Shown piece by piece: positions 6,611 to 14,192 of a DNA stretch of 20,464 nt; position 1 is the first letter of the stretch, and every line of letters starts with the position of its first letter. The stretch is from CBDTYW01 sp965364735 (GTDB lineage Bacteria; Actinomycetota; Nitriliruptoria; Nitriliruptorales; Nitriliruptoraceae). Where the stretch lies: positions 1 through 20,464 of the forward strand of contig CBDTYW010000030.1 in assembly GCA_965364735.1 (NCBI GenBank), read 5' to 3'. Made by a program: the position numbers and the translations under genes. The notes below the pieces were generated by a model that saw only the letters and a program-made list of their open reading frames with translations, was not told the origin of the DNA and made no database searches.

Positions 6611-6662
6611 CCGAGCGATGGATTTCCCTGCGTGGTGCAGGTTTGGGCATCGCTCGGCGAAG
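6611..6662 (+). repeat. Palindromic repeat, copy 1
   Basis: This 52-base unit is repeated without a mismatch at 6674-6725 in the same orientation, period 63. Its ends CCGAGCGATG (6611-6620) and CATCGCTCGG (6648-6657) are perfect inverted copies. Inside, CCTGC (6627-6631) pairs with GCAGG (6637-6641), leaving a symmetrical 6-by-6 internal loop and a GTGGT apical loop. It starts 12 bases after the methyltransferase stop, in a convergent gap. It looks like a REP-type or small non-autonomous mobile element, or a bidirectional terminator. No coding role is likely. Confidence 0.85.
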
Positions 6663-6673
6663 CGGCTTCCGGG

Positions 6674-6725
6674 CCGAGCGATGGATTTCCCTGCGTGGTG
6701 CAGGTTTGGGCATCGCTCGGCGAAG
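6674..6725 (+). repeat. Palindromic repeat, copy 2
   Basis: This copy is identical in all 52 bases to 6611-6662, separated by 11 unrelated bases. The outer 10-bp stem pairs 6674-6683 with 6711-6720, and the inner 5-bp stem pairs 6690-6694 with 6700-6704. It ends 12 bases from the stop of the reverse-strand oxidoreductase, so the pair of hairpins fills the gap between two converging genes almost symmetrically. Confidence 0.85.
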
Positions 6726-6737
6726 GGGGCGGGAGGA

Positions 6738-7730
6738 TCACCAGGCGTCGGCGATGGCCTTGAGGGTGTGCGACTGGGCCTCGAGGCCGGGTGCCAGAGG
6801 GGCGATGACCGGCTGGGTGACGCCGTGGTCGCAGTGCTCGCGGATGCCGGCGACGACCTCATCGGCGGTCCCGATCAGGAAGATGTCGTCGACCATGCCG
6901 CGGTCGAACGCGGCGGCCATGCCGGCCTTGTCGCGCGCCTCGCTCGCTGCGGCGATCGCCGCAGCCTGCGCGGCGTATCCCTGCCAGGAGTAGAAGCGGT
7001 TGTAGCCCCCGGTCGCGACGTAGGGGGCGAACACGTGAGGGATGAACGACTTGGCGCCGTCGGCGTCGTCGGTGACGAGACAGAACAGCCGGGACACCAC
7101 CGGGAAGCTCTCCGGCAGCGTCCGCCCGGCAGCCGCAGCACCCTCACGCACGACGTCGAGCATGGTTGGGACGAAGTCAGCGCGCACCTGGTTGAGGCAG
7201 ACACCGTCGGCGAGCTCGCCGGTCATCCGCAGCGATCCCGGGTTGAGCGCCCCGATGAGGATCGGGATGGGGGCGGCGAACGGCGTCGGGTGCTTGTAGC
7301 CGCCGATCTTCACGAACTCGCCGTCGTAGGTGCCACGCTCGCCGTCGAGGATGGGGCGCAGCGCCTCCACGCACTCGCGGACCTGCTTCAGCGGCTTGCG
7401 GTACTCGACACCACCGAAACGCTCGACGAGCACGGAGCTCGAGGCGCCGAGCCCGAGCTGGAAGCGTCCGCCGGAGAGCTGCGACATCCCGATGGCGGTC
7501 ATCGCCAGCACGAAGGGCGTGCGGGTCTGGACGGGCAGGACGGCCGTCCCGAGGTCGAGGTCCGTCGTGGCGGCAACGCCGGCGAGCGACGTGATCGCGT
7601 CCGGACCGTCCACCTCGGCGGCCCAGCAGGACCGGTATCCCCAGGACTCCGCGTCCTTCGCGAGCGCGACGCCTTCCCGCACGTCGACGCCGGTGGCGGG
7701 GAGGGTGAAGCCGAGATCGATGGTGGTCAC
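6738..7730 (-). CDS. Luciferase-like (LLM class) oxidoreductase, possibly F420-dependent
   Basis: This is the only confident reverse-strand gene. The product has the bacterial-luciferase TIM-barrel pattern: IDLGFTLPATGVDVREGVAL at the N-terminus, WGYRSCWAAEVDGPDAITSL, LGTAVLPVQTRTPFVLAMTA, SQLSGGRFQLGLGASS, then PIPILIGALNPGSLRMTGEL and a C-terminal IGTADEVVAGIREHCDHGV. Such enzymes use FMN or the deazaflavin F420, and F420 is common in actinobacteria. Neither cofactor nor substrate can be decided here. The start is uncertain. ATG 7793 adds 21 Gly/Pro-rich residues, and GTG 7742 is possible. I prefer GTG 7730 (330 residues), where homology-like sequence begins, although its ribosome site is weak. 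It interrupts an otherwise collinear + strand cluster and converges on the repeats. Confidence 0.88.
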   Translation of the reverse strand: MTTIDLGFTLPATGVDVREGVALAKDAESWGYRSCWAAEVDGPDAITSLAGVAATTDLDLGTAVLPVQTRTPFVLAMTAIGMSQLSGGRFQLGLGASSSVLVERFGGVEYRKPLKQVRECVEALRPILDGERGTYDGEFVKIGGYKHPTPFAAPIPILIGALNPGSLRMTGELADGVCLNQVRADFVPTMLDVVREGAAAAGRTLPESFPVVSRLFCLVTDDADGAKSFIPHVFAPYVATGGYNRFYSWQGYAAQAAAIAAASEARDKAGMAAAFDRGMVDDIFLIGTADEVVAGIREHCDHGVTQPVIAPLAPGLEAQSHTLKAIADAW

Positions 7731-7854
7731 GACGAAGTCCACTTCGGAGGAGGGGCCGTTCGGATCGCCGCCGATGCTAGGCCCGCCAGCCATCGACCGG
7801 GCGTTGTCGGGTGGGGGCTCATGCCAACCAGCCCCGCAGACGTTCAGCCCTGCT

Positions 7855-7860
7855 TACACT
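7855..7860 (+). promoter_or_regulatory. -10 element candidate for the histidine kinase gene
   Basis: TACACT fits the loose actinobacterial -10 pattern TANNNT and lies about 57 bases before the proposed GTG start. No good -35 is visible. It falls in the roughly 186-base divergent gap between the reverse oxidoreductase and the kinase. On the other strand TAGCAT (about 7773-7778) could serve the oxidoreductase and would favour its internal GTG start. Confidence 0.3.
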
Positions 7861-7916
7861 CGCGGTCGAGGCACCGTTGCAGGTGCGCGAACGTCGTGGC
7901 GGCAGCAGGGAGCAGC

Positions 7917-8957
7917 GTGCAGGGACTCGACCTCGTACCCGAGGCCGTGGTCGTCGTTGACGCGCAGCGCATGATCACCCTCGTCAACGATCGCGCGCTG
8001 CCGTTGCTGGGCATCGGGCCGGACTCCGTGGGCCATCCGCTCGCGGACGTCCTGGCGCTGCACGACCTGTCCGGCGCGCCGTGCATGAGCGGCTTGATCC
8101 CCGACGCCCTCGTGGAGCGGATCAGCGAGCAGGTGATGCGCGTGCACCTGGTCGACGGCCGCAAGCGCCCGGTCGCGGTGGCGGGCCGTCGTGGCCCGGA
8201 CGGCTCTTGGGCCCTCACCTTCCGCAGCGCCGGTCGTCGCGAGCGCGTCGACGTGGCGCGGGCGGACGTCGTCGCCACGGTCAGCCACGAGATCCGGTCG
8301 CCGTTGACCTCGGTCAAGGGGTTCACGAAGACGATGTTGCGCCGTTGGGACCGGTTCACCGACGAGCAGAAGCGCAACATGCTCGAGACGATCAACGAGG
8401 ACGCCGACCGCGTGACCCGGCTGCTGACCGAGCTCCTCGACGTCTCGCGCATCGACGCGAACCGCGTGCAGCTGCACCGGCAGATGGTCGACGTGTCCCG
8501 CATCGCCGGGAAGGTCGGGGACGCTGCCCTCGCCCGGCACGAGGGCCGCATCGTCAGCTTCGACGGCTGGGCGGACGGCGAGGTCGTCGGCGAGCCGGTC
8601 CGTGCCTACGCCGATCCGGACAAGCTCACGCAGTGCCTGACGAACATCGTCGAGAACGCGCTCCGGTACGCCCCGGACTCCGACGTCGAGCTCGTGGTCT
8701 GGAGCGAGGGCGATCACGCCCGTGTCTCGGTCCGGGACGAGGGGCCGGGGATCGCGGAGGACCAGTCGCGTCGGATCTTCGAGAAGTTCGGCCGGGGTCG
8801 GGAGGTTCGCCGTGCGGGGACGGGGCTCGGCCTCTACATCACCCGCGGGCTCGCACGTGCGCATGGTGGGGACGTCTGGGTCGACTCGGAGCTCGGGGCC
8901 GGGAGCACCTTCCACGTGTCGATCCCGGCGACGCTGCCGGATCACCTCGTCACCTGA
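7917..8957 (+). CDS. Soluble sensor histidine kinase with PAS-like domain
   Basis: The GTG at 7917 follows AGGGAG (7907-7912) by four bases and gives 346 residues. Open frame continues upstream, but that part translates the palindromic repeats and the antisense of the oxidoreductase, so it is not coding. Residues 5-105 look PAS-like (EAVVVVDAQRMITLVNDRAL). The HisKA H-box is VSHEIRSPLTSVKGF with phospho-accepting H124. The ATP-binding domain has NIVENALRYAP (N247), RDEGPGIAED (273-282) and GTGLGLYITRGLARAHGG (301-318). No transmembrane helix is present, so the signal is probably cytoplasmic. No response regulator is adjacent. A kinase between SpoU and pheS occurs in other actinobacteria. The receiver-only protein at 18887-19261 is the only possible partner in the window. 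Confidence 0.92.
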   Translation: MQGLDLVPEAVVVVDAQRMITLVNDRALPLLGIGPDSVGHPLADVLALHDLSGAPCMSGLIPDALVERISEQVMRVHLVDGRKRPVAVAGRRGPDGSWALTFRSAGRRERVDVARADVVATVSHEIRSPLTSVKGFTKTMLRRWDRFTDEQKRNMLETINEDADRVTRLLTELLDVSRIDANRVQLHRQMVDVSRIAGKVGDAALARHEGRIVSFDGWADGEVVGEPVRAYADPDKLTQCLTNIVENALRYAPDSDVELVVWSEGDHARVSVRDEGPGIAEDQSRRIFEKFGRGREVRRAGTGLGLYITRGLARAHGGDVWVDSELGAGSTFHVSIPATLPDHLVT

Positions 8958-9056
8958 TGGCGATGGTCCGGACGGGCGCGCGTCGCTGCTCGGGCGGAAG
9001 GCGGTCCTGAGTACCCTTGCGCCGCCTGCCTGCCACTCGACGAATGATCTCCCACC

Positions 9057-10082
9057 ATGTCGGACCCGACCGACGTCCCCGCCGTCGACCTCGACGCCGA
9101 GGCCGCAGCCGCGCTCGCCGCGATCGGCACGGCCGACGACGTCGCCGCGCTCGAGGACGTACGTGTCCGGTTCCTCGGCAAGAAGTCGCAGCTGGTCGTG
9201 GCGCAGAGCCAGATGCGCAACCTCACGCCCGACGGCCGCAAGTCGCAGGGGCAGGCGATCAACGCGTTCAAGCAGACGTTCGAGCAGGCCTTCGGCGCTG
9301 CTCGCGAACGGCTGGCAAGCGCCGAGCTCGACGCGCGGCTGCGTGCCGAGCACCTGGACCTCACGATGCCGCCCCGTCGCGTCCCGCCGGGCCGTCCTCA
9401 CCTGCTGACCCAGGTTGCCGAGGCCATCACGGACGTGTTCGTCGGCCTCGGCTACGAGGTCGCCGACGGCCCTGAGGTCGAGTCCGGCACCTACTGCTTC
9501 GACCTGATGAACATCCCCGCGGATCATCCGGCCCGCAAGGAGATGGACACGATCTACGTGGCCGAGGGCAACGACGTCGTCCTGCGTCCGCACACCTCAT
9601 CGGTCCAGGCACGGCTCATGACCACGCGGACGCCACCGATCGCGGCCGTCATCCCGGGCCGGGTCTACCGGCAGGACACCGTCGACGCGACCCACTCGCC
9701 GTACTTCCACCAGGTCGAGGGCCTCGTCATCGACCGTGGCATCACGATGGCGCATCTGCGCGGCACGCTGCTGGCGTTCGCCAAGGCGATGTTCGGACCG
9801 GACCGCGAGGTCCGCATGCGCCCGTCGATGTTCCCGTTCACCGAGCCGTCGGCCGAGGTCGACATCTCGTGGGACGGCCACGGCTCCAACGACGGCTGGC
9901 TCGAGATCCTCGGTGCCGGCATGGTCGACGAGGCGGTGCTGAGCGCATGCGGCATCGACCCGAGCGTCTACTCGGGCTTCGCGTTCGGCGTCGGGATCGA
10001 GCGGGTGGCGATGCTTCGTCACGGGGTCACGGACATCCGCGAGTTCACCGAGGGCGACGTCCGTTCGCTCGCCAACTTCTGA
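9057..10082 (+). CDS. pheS: Phenylalanine--tRNA ligase, alpha subunit
   Basis: The 341-residue alpha subunit provides the catalytic site of the alpha2-beta2 enzyme that charges tRNA-Phe. Residues 1-100 are the N-terminal coiled-coil region that contacts tRNA. Class II motifs follow: GYEVADGPEVES (132-143), RPHTSSVQARLM (177-188), motif 2 GRVYRQDTVDATHSPYFHQV (201-220), FTEPSAEVD (261-269) and motif 3 GFAFGVGIERVAML (307-320). Length is typical. The ATG lacks a clear Shine-Dalgarno sequence (CTCCCACC precedes it), and a TACCCT -10-like hexamer sits at 9012-9017. It is followed after ten bases by pheT, the usual order. Confidence 0.98.
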   Translation: MSDPTDVPAVDLDAEAAAALAAIGTADDVAALEDVRVRFLGKKSQLVVAQSQMRNLTPDGRKSQGQAINAFKQTFEQAFGAARERLASAELDARLRAEHLDLTMPPRRVPPGRPHLLTQVAEAITDVFVGLGYEVADGPEVESGTYCFDLMNIPADHPARKEMDTIYVAEGNDVVLRPHTSSVQARLMTTRTPPIAAVIPGRVYRQDTVDATHSPYFHQVEGLVIDRGITMAHLRGTLLAFAKAMFGPDREVRMRPSMFPFTEPSAEVDISWDGHGSNDGWLEILGAGMVDEAVLSACGIDPSVYSGFAFGVGIERVAMLRHGVTDIREFTEGDVRSLANF

Positions 10083-10092
10083 GAGACGCATC

Positions 10093-12609
10093 ATGAAGCT
10101 CCCGCTCTCCTGGCTCCGCGAGCACCTCGACATCGACGTCGACGCCGACGAGCTCAACCGCCTGATGGGCGTGCGCGGCCTCGAGGTCGAAGAGGTCACC
10201 ACGCCCGGCGCCGGCGTCATCGGCGTCCGTACGGCCAAGGTGCTCACCCGTGAGCCGCACCCCAACGCGGACAAGCTCCAGCTCGTGACCGTCACCGGTG
10301 AGGGCGGCGAGGGCGTCGTCGACGTCGTGTGTGGCGCGACGAACTTCGAGGTCGGCGACGTCGTCGCCCACGCCTTCCCGGGCACGACCCTGCCGGGTGG
10401 GTTCCAGCTGACCCAGAAGGAGCTGCGTGGCGTCGTCAGCAACGGGATGCTGTGCTCGACGTCGGAGCTCGAGATCGGAGCCGGCACCGACGGCATCCTG
10501 ATCCTGCCCTCCGACACGCCGCTGGGCGTCGACCTCAACGAGCTCGCTCCGCTGGGAGAGCCCGTCATCGAGATCGCCGTCATGGCGGACCGCGGCGATC
10601 ATCACTCGGTGCTCGGGGTCGCCCGCGACCTCGCCGCGATCCTCGACGTTGCGTTCCGTGACCCGGAGGTCGGCGAGCTGCCGACCACGCCCGGCGTTCC
10701 GATCACCATCTCGGCCGACGACGGCTGCCGGCACTTCGTCGGGGTCAGCCTCACGGGTGCGACGGACGGGCCGTCGCCGCTGTGGCTGCGCCTGCGTCTC
10801 CATCAGTGTGGTGTCCGGTCGATCTCCAAGGTCGTCGACGTGACCAACTACGTCATGCTCGAGCGCGGGCAGCCGTTGCACGCCTTCGACCAGGACCGCC
10901 TCGCCGGACCGTCGATCGACGTCCGCTGGGCCACCGACGGGGAACAGGTCACCACGCTCGACGACGTCGAGCGCACGCTCGTCACGACAGACATGGTCGT
11001 CTGCGACGCCGACCGGGCGCAGGCGCTCGCCGGGGTCATGGGCGGGCTCGCGACCGAGGTCACCGACGCCACCGAGACGATCCTGCTCGAGGCGGCGATC
11101 TGGCTGCCGAACGCGGCGCGTGACACCTCCAAGCGGCTGAACCTCACCTCCGAAGCCTCGAACCGCTTCGCACGCCGTGTCGATCCGGCCGGCGCTCGCG
11201 GCGCAGCGGCCCGCGCCACCGAGCTGCTCGTCGAGCTCACGGGCGCCACGGCGACCGCCACGTCCGAGGCCGGCACCGCGGACACCACCGCGGTGACCTC
11301 GGCGCCGCTCGACGCCGTCTTCGGCCAGCGGGTCATCGGCTACGACGCTGCCCGATACGGCGCGTTCCTCGGCCTCCCGGACCTGGACGCGGCCAGCCAG
11401 GCTGCGCTGCTCGAGCGCTCGGGCAACCAGGTCGTCGTCGGTGACACCGACGCCACGGTGACGGTGCCGTCGTGGCGCGGCGACCTCGTCCGCGGCGTTG
11501 ACCTCTCCGAGGAGGTGGCGCGTCTGCACGGCTATGACCGCATCCCGGCGACGATGCCTCCGCTGTCCACGCAGGGGGGGCGCAGCGCGCGTCAGACGAC
11601 GCTCGCGGATGTCCGGCGCGCTGCGGAGGCGGGCGGCTTCCACGAGGCGATCACCAAGCCGTTCGTCGCGGTCGAGGGACTGGTCCTCGTCGCCGACGAG
11701 GAGGCGCGGGTCAAGCTCGCGAACCCGCTCGCGCAGGACGCCGGCGCCATGCGCCCCGGCATCGTCGAGGGTCTGCTCGACGTCGTGCGACGCAACGTCG
11801 GTCAGGGGCGACCCGGGACGGCCGTCTACGAGATCGGGCGCGTGTTCCGCCGCCCCGGGGGTCCGCTCGACATGGCGGCCAAGGCCTTCGCCGACGACTT
11901 CGCGTGGACGGATCCCGAGGGCGCGGTGCTGCCGACGCAGCCGAAGGCGCTCGGCATCGTCGCCCAAGGACGCCAGACGGGACCGGACTGGGTCGGCGAG
12001 GACGCCTGGGAGATCAGCGACCTGATCGCGGTGCTCGACGAGGTGGCTCGCCGGACCGACCCCGGCACGTTGCCGGGCGAGCGCACCCGGGTCCTGCACC
12101 GGATGCCGCTCGAGCACCCGGCGCTGCACCCGGCGCGCTGCGCCGCGCTCGCGATCGACGGTCCCGACGGGACCCCGGTCGTGGTCGGCGTCGTCGGCCA
12201 GCTCCATCCTTCGGAGGCGGAGCGTCGCAACCTCCCCGAGCCGGTCCTCGTGGCGGAGCTGCTGCTCGACCCGCTCGTCAGCCACGTCGGGGACACGCGA
12301 GCGCCGCTCCAGGCCCGGCCGATCTCGAACCAGCCGGCCATGATGTTCGACGTCGCCGTGCAGGCGAGCGACGACGTGCCGTACGCCGTCATCGCGGCAG
12401 CCGTCCGCGCCGGTGCCGGCGACCACGTCGACGAGGTCTGGCAGTTCGACGAGTACCGCGGCGAGCAGCTCGGGGACGGGCAGCGCTCGCTGGGCTTGCG
12501 GCTGAGGCTCCAGGCCGCGGACCGCGCGCTCACCGAGGCGGACGAGCAGGCGGCGATCGAGGGCGTCGCCGAGGCGGTGGCCGCGATCGGCGCGACGATG
12601 CGCCGCTGA
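10093..12609 (+). CDS. pheT: Phenylalanine--tRNA ligase, beta subunit
   Basis: The 838-residue beta subunit recognises tRNA-Phe and edits mischarged Tyr. Domains in order are the EMAP-like tRNA-binding fold (about 45-150, with REPHPNADKLQLVTVT and VVCGATNFEVGDVV), the B3/4 editing domain (about 210-390, with SISKVVDVTNYVML and GQPLHAFDQDRL), B5 (about 410-480, VPSWRGDLVRGVDLSEEVAR), the catalytic-like core, and the C-terminal ferredoxin-like anticodon-binding domain (about 743-836, RPISNQPAMMFDVAVQASDD). Length is that of full bacterial PheT (about 800-840). It starts ten bases after pheS behind a GAGAGA-type ribosome site. Its stop is one base from the arfB ATG, so the three are probably co-translated. 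Confidence 0.98.
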   Translation: MKLPLSWLREHLDIDVDADELNRLMGVRGLEVEEVTTPGAGVIGVRTAKVLTREPHPNADKLQLVTVTGEGGEGVVDVVCGATNFEVGDVVAHAFPGTTLPGGFQLTQKELRGVVSNGMLCSTSELEIGAGTDGILILPSDTPLGVDLNELAPLGEPVIEIAVMADRGDHHSVLGVARDLAAILDVAFRDPEVGELPTTPGVPITISADDGCRHFVGVSLTGATDGPSPLWLRLRLHQCGVRSISKVVDVTNYVMLERGQPLHAFDQDRLAGPSIDVRWATDGEQVTTLDDVERTLVTTDMVVCDADRAQALAGVMGGLATEVTDATETILLEAAIWLPNAARDTSKRLNLTSEASNRFARRVDPAGARGAAARATELLVELTGATATATSEAGTADTTAVTSAPLDAVFGQRVIGYDAARYGAFLGLPDLDAASQAALLERSGNQVVVGDTDATVTVPSWRGDLVRGVDLSEEVARLHGYDRIPATMPPLSTQGGRSARQTTLADVRRAAEAGGFHEAITKPFVAVEGLVLVADEEARVKLANPLAQDAGAMRPGIVEGLLDVVRRNVGQGRPGTAVYEIGRVFRRPGGPLDMAAKAFADDFAWTDPEGAVLPTQPKALGIVAQGRQTGPDWVGEDAWEISDLIAVLDEVARRTDPGTLPGERTRVLHRMPLEHPALHPARCAALAIDGPDGTPVVVGVVGQLHPSEAERRNLPEPVLVAELLLDPLVSHVGDTRAPLQARPISNQPAMMFDVAVQASDDVPYAVIAAAVRAGAGDHVDEVWQFDEYRGEQLGDGQRSLGLRLRLQAADRALTEADEQAAIEGVAEAVAAIGATMRR

Positions 12610-12610
12610 C

Positions 12611-13036
12611 ATGGATGACCTGCCCGTCACGCGCAACATCACCATCCCTGCCTGGGAGCTGGTGGTGCAGACGATGCGCGCGTCTGGGCCGGGTGGACAG
12701 GGCGTCAACAAGACGGACTCCAAGGTGGAGCTCCGCTGGAACATCGAGCACACGAGCGTCCTGAACGACACCCAGCGCGCGCGGGTCCGGCGGGCGCTGC
12801 GCTCGCGCCTGACCCTTGAGGGCGACCTGATCGTGCGTGCCGCTGACGAGCGGTCCCAGCACCGCAACCGCACCTTGGCGCGTGAGCGCCTCGCCGGTCT
12901 GGTGCGCGACGCGCTCCAGCCGCCGAAGCCGCGTCGCTCGCGGTCGACGCCGACCCGGAACCAGAAGCGCAAGCGGCTGGAGTCCAAGAAGCAGCTGTCC
13001 GACAAGAAGCGTCTGCGCAAGAAGCCGGAATGGTGA
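12611..13036 (+). CDS. arfB: Peptidyl-tRNA hydrolase ArfB (alternative ribosome rescue)
   Basis: ArfB/YaeJ/ICT1 enters the empty mRNA channel of stalled ribosomes and hydrolyses the peptidyl-tRNA. The 141-residue product has one release-factor catalytic domain with the GGQ motif in RASGPGGQGVNKTDSKVEL (GGQ at 28-30), then a helical stretch with ADERSQHRNRTLARERL. The basic C-terminal tail from about 105 to 141, rich in K and R (TRNQKRKRLESKKQLSDKKR), is the part that reads the empty channel in this family. There is no tRNA-codon recognition domain, which excludes RF1 and RF2. It begins one base after pheT and overlaps the next gene by 7 bases. Confidence 0.95.
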   Translation: MDDLPVTRNITIPAWELVVQTMRASGPGGQGVNKTDSKVELRWNIEHTSVLNDTQRARVRRALRSRLTLEGDLIVRAADERSQHRNRTLARERLAGLVRDALQPPKPRRSRSTPTRNQKRKRLESKKQLSDKKRLRKKPEW

Positions 13037-14133
13037 GCCGCCTCCGCGCCGCCAGCCTGGCGCTCCTCGCACCGCTCCTGCTCGCCGCGCAGGTCGACGT
13101 GACGCGGCCGCTCTTCACGTTGACGGATGACCGGATCGTGGAGGCGAGCGGGATCGCTGCATCGAGCTGGCGGGATGATCTCTACTGGGTCCACAACGAC
13201 AAGGGCGGCCTGCCCGTCCTCTACGCGGTCGATGACTTCGGCGACACGGTCGCGACGGTGCGGGTCGGTGGGGCCGACAACGTCGACTGGGAGGACATCG
13301 CTCGCGCCCCCGGCCCGACAGGAGTGCCGAGCCTGTGGATCGCCGACACGGGCGACGCGGACGCGGACCGCGACGACGCCATGATCTACGTCATCCCCGA
13401 ACCGCTGATCGGGGTGACCGAGTCCGATCTCGTGCTGACGGTGACCGCGACGCGCTACCCCATCGTGTACGACGACGGGCCTCGCAACGTCGAGGCGCTG
13501 CTCGTCGGCCCGGACGGCACGGTGGGGCTCGTCTCCAAGGGGGAGCGGGGGACCGACCCGGTCGTCGTCTCCGCGCAGGGCCTCGTCCCGGACGTCGACA
13601 ACCTCTTCCAGGCCGTTGCGCTGCTGTCGCTCGAGGACCCGCCGCCGCCGAGCGGACCTGAGCAGGAGCCGCCGCCGGGTCGGTTCGTCGTCACGGGCGG
13701 TGACGTGTCGCCGGATGGTTCGCTGGTGGTCGTCCGCACGTACGGCGACGCGCTGTTCTGGTCGGTCCCGGCCGGCCGCCCGTTCACCGAGGCGTTCGGC
13801 CGCACACCTGCGCGGGTCCTGACGCCGCCTGCTCGGATGGGTGAGGGGATCGCGTTCACGCGCACGGGACGGGCGCTCGTGACGTCGAGCGAAGGCGAGC
13901 GGGCGCCGGTCCACGCGTTCTCGGTGCCGGAGGGGATGGCGCTGCCGGAGTTCTTCCCTCCGCAGCCGCCGAGCGGCATCGCCATCGCCAACCCGGCGCG
14001 TCCGCGGCCCGGCGCGGTGGAGCCCGACAGCGAGCAGCGGCTGCGACAGATCCTGATGCTGGCGCTGGGAGCGTCGATGTTGATCGGGATCGGCGCGCGC
14101 ATCTCGCTGGCGCGGCGACGCGACGACGCCTGA
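13030..14133 (+). CDS. Predicted secreted beta-propeller-like protein with C-terminal anchor
   Basis: The 367-residue protein has an N-terminal hydrophobic segment (RLRAASLALLAPLLLAAQ, a signal peptide or anchor) and a second one near the C-terminus (about 340-358, LMLALGASMLIGIGARISL) followed by ARRRDDA, the charge pattern of a stop-transfer anchor. Between them, EASGIAAS, LYWVHNDKG, LYAVDDFGDTVATVRV, NVDWEDIA and LWIADTGDADADRDD recall a widespread actinobacterial family of putative WD40- or esterase-like propeller proteins. I base this on pattern memory, not alignment. A Pro-rich insert (203-217) breaks the later blades. Function unknown. The ATG lies inside the end of arfB (7-base overlap). 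GTG 13033 is an alternative. The arg operon starts 59 bases later with its own operator. Confidence 0.75.
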   Translation: MVSRLRAASLALLAPLLLAAQVDVTRPLFTLTDDRIVEASGIAASSWRDDLYWVHNDKGGLPVLYAVDDFGDTVATVRVGGADNVDWEDIARAPGPTGVPSLWIADTGDADADRDDAMIYVIPEPLIGVTESDLVLTVTATRYPIVYDDGPRNVEALLVGPDGTVGLVSKGERGTDPVVVSAQGLVPDVDNLFQAVALLSLEDPPPPSGPEQEPPPGRFVVTGGDVSPDGSLVVVRTYGDALFWSVPAGRPFTEAFGRTPARVLTPPARMGEGIAFTRTGRALVTSSEGERAPVHAFSVPEGMALPEFFPPQPPSGIAIANPARPRPGAVEPDSEQRLRQILMLALGASMLIGIGARISLARRRDDA

Positions 14134-14157
14134 CCACCTTGCATATCAATGCATGAT
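14130..14157 (+). promoter_or_regulatory. Promoter candidate for the arginine operon
   Basis: CTGACC (14130-14135) and CATGAT (14152-14157) are separated by 16 bases and each match four of six consensus positions. A second reading is TTGCAT (14139-14144) with CATGAT at 14162-14167, spacer 17. In both readings the ArgR-type boxes cover the promoter, which fits repression by steric block. Confidence 0.4.
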
Positions 14158-14164
14158 CGTGCAT
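14140..14164 (+). promoter_or_regulatory. ArgR operator: overlapping ARG boxes (three TGCAT blocks)
   Basis: TGCATATCAATGCA (14140-14153) is a perfect inverted repeat with a 4-base centre, the shape of an ARG box. TGCATGATCGTGCA (14150-14163) is a second, slightly imperfect one, its centre 10 bp further on. TGCAT itself recurs at 14140, 14150 and 14160, exactly one helical turn apart. ArgR proteins are hexamers that bind paired ARG boxes on one face of DNA. The site lies 30-53 bases before argC, and argR is at the end of the same operon, so arginine-dependent autorepression is the likely role. Confidence 0.75.
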
Positions 14165-14192
14165 GATGGGTGTTCGCGCACAGGACAGGGTC

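Noticed and set aside
6611..6725. CRISPR array
   Set aside because: Only two units, an 11-base spacer that is too short, strong internal palindromes of a different kind, and no cas genes nearby.
6618..7916. Upstream extension of the kinase frame, including two copies of a 15-residue translated repeat
   Set aside because: The extension translates the palindromic repeats and then the antisense of the oxidoreductase. A good ribosome site and the PAS-like N-terminus place the start at 7917.
8958..9056. T-box or phenylalanine leader-peptide attenuator before pheS
   Set aside because: The 99-base gap has no T-box-like sequence, no run of Phe codons and no terminator hairpin.
10045..13914. Very long antisense open frame (1289 codons) opposite pheT, arfB and the propeller gene
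   Set aside because: Its length comes from the lack of AT-rich stops in this DNA. It mirrors known genes and its product is low-complexity R/D/V-rich sequence.
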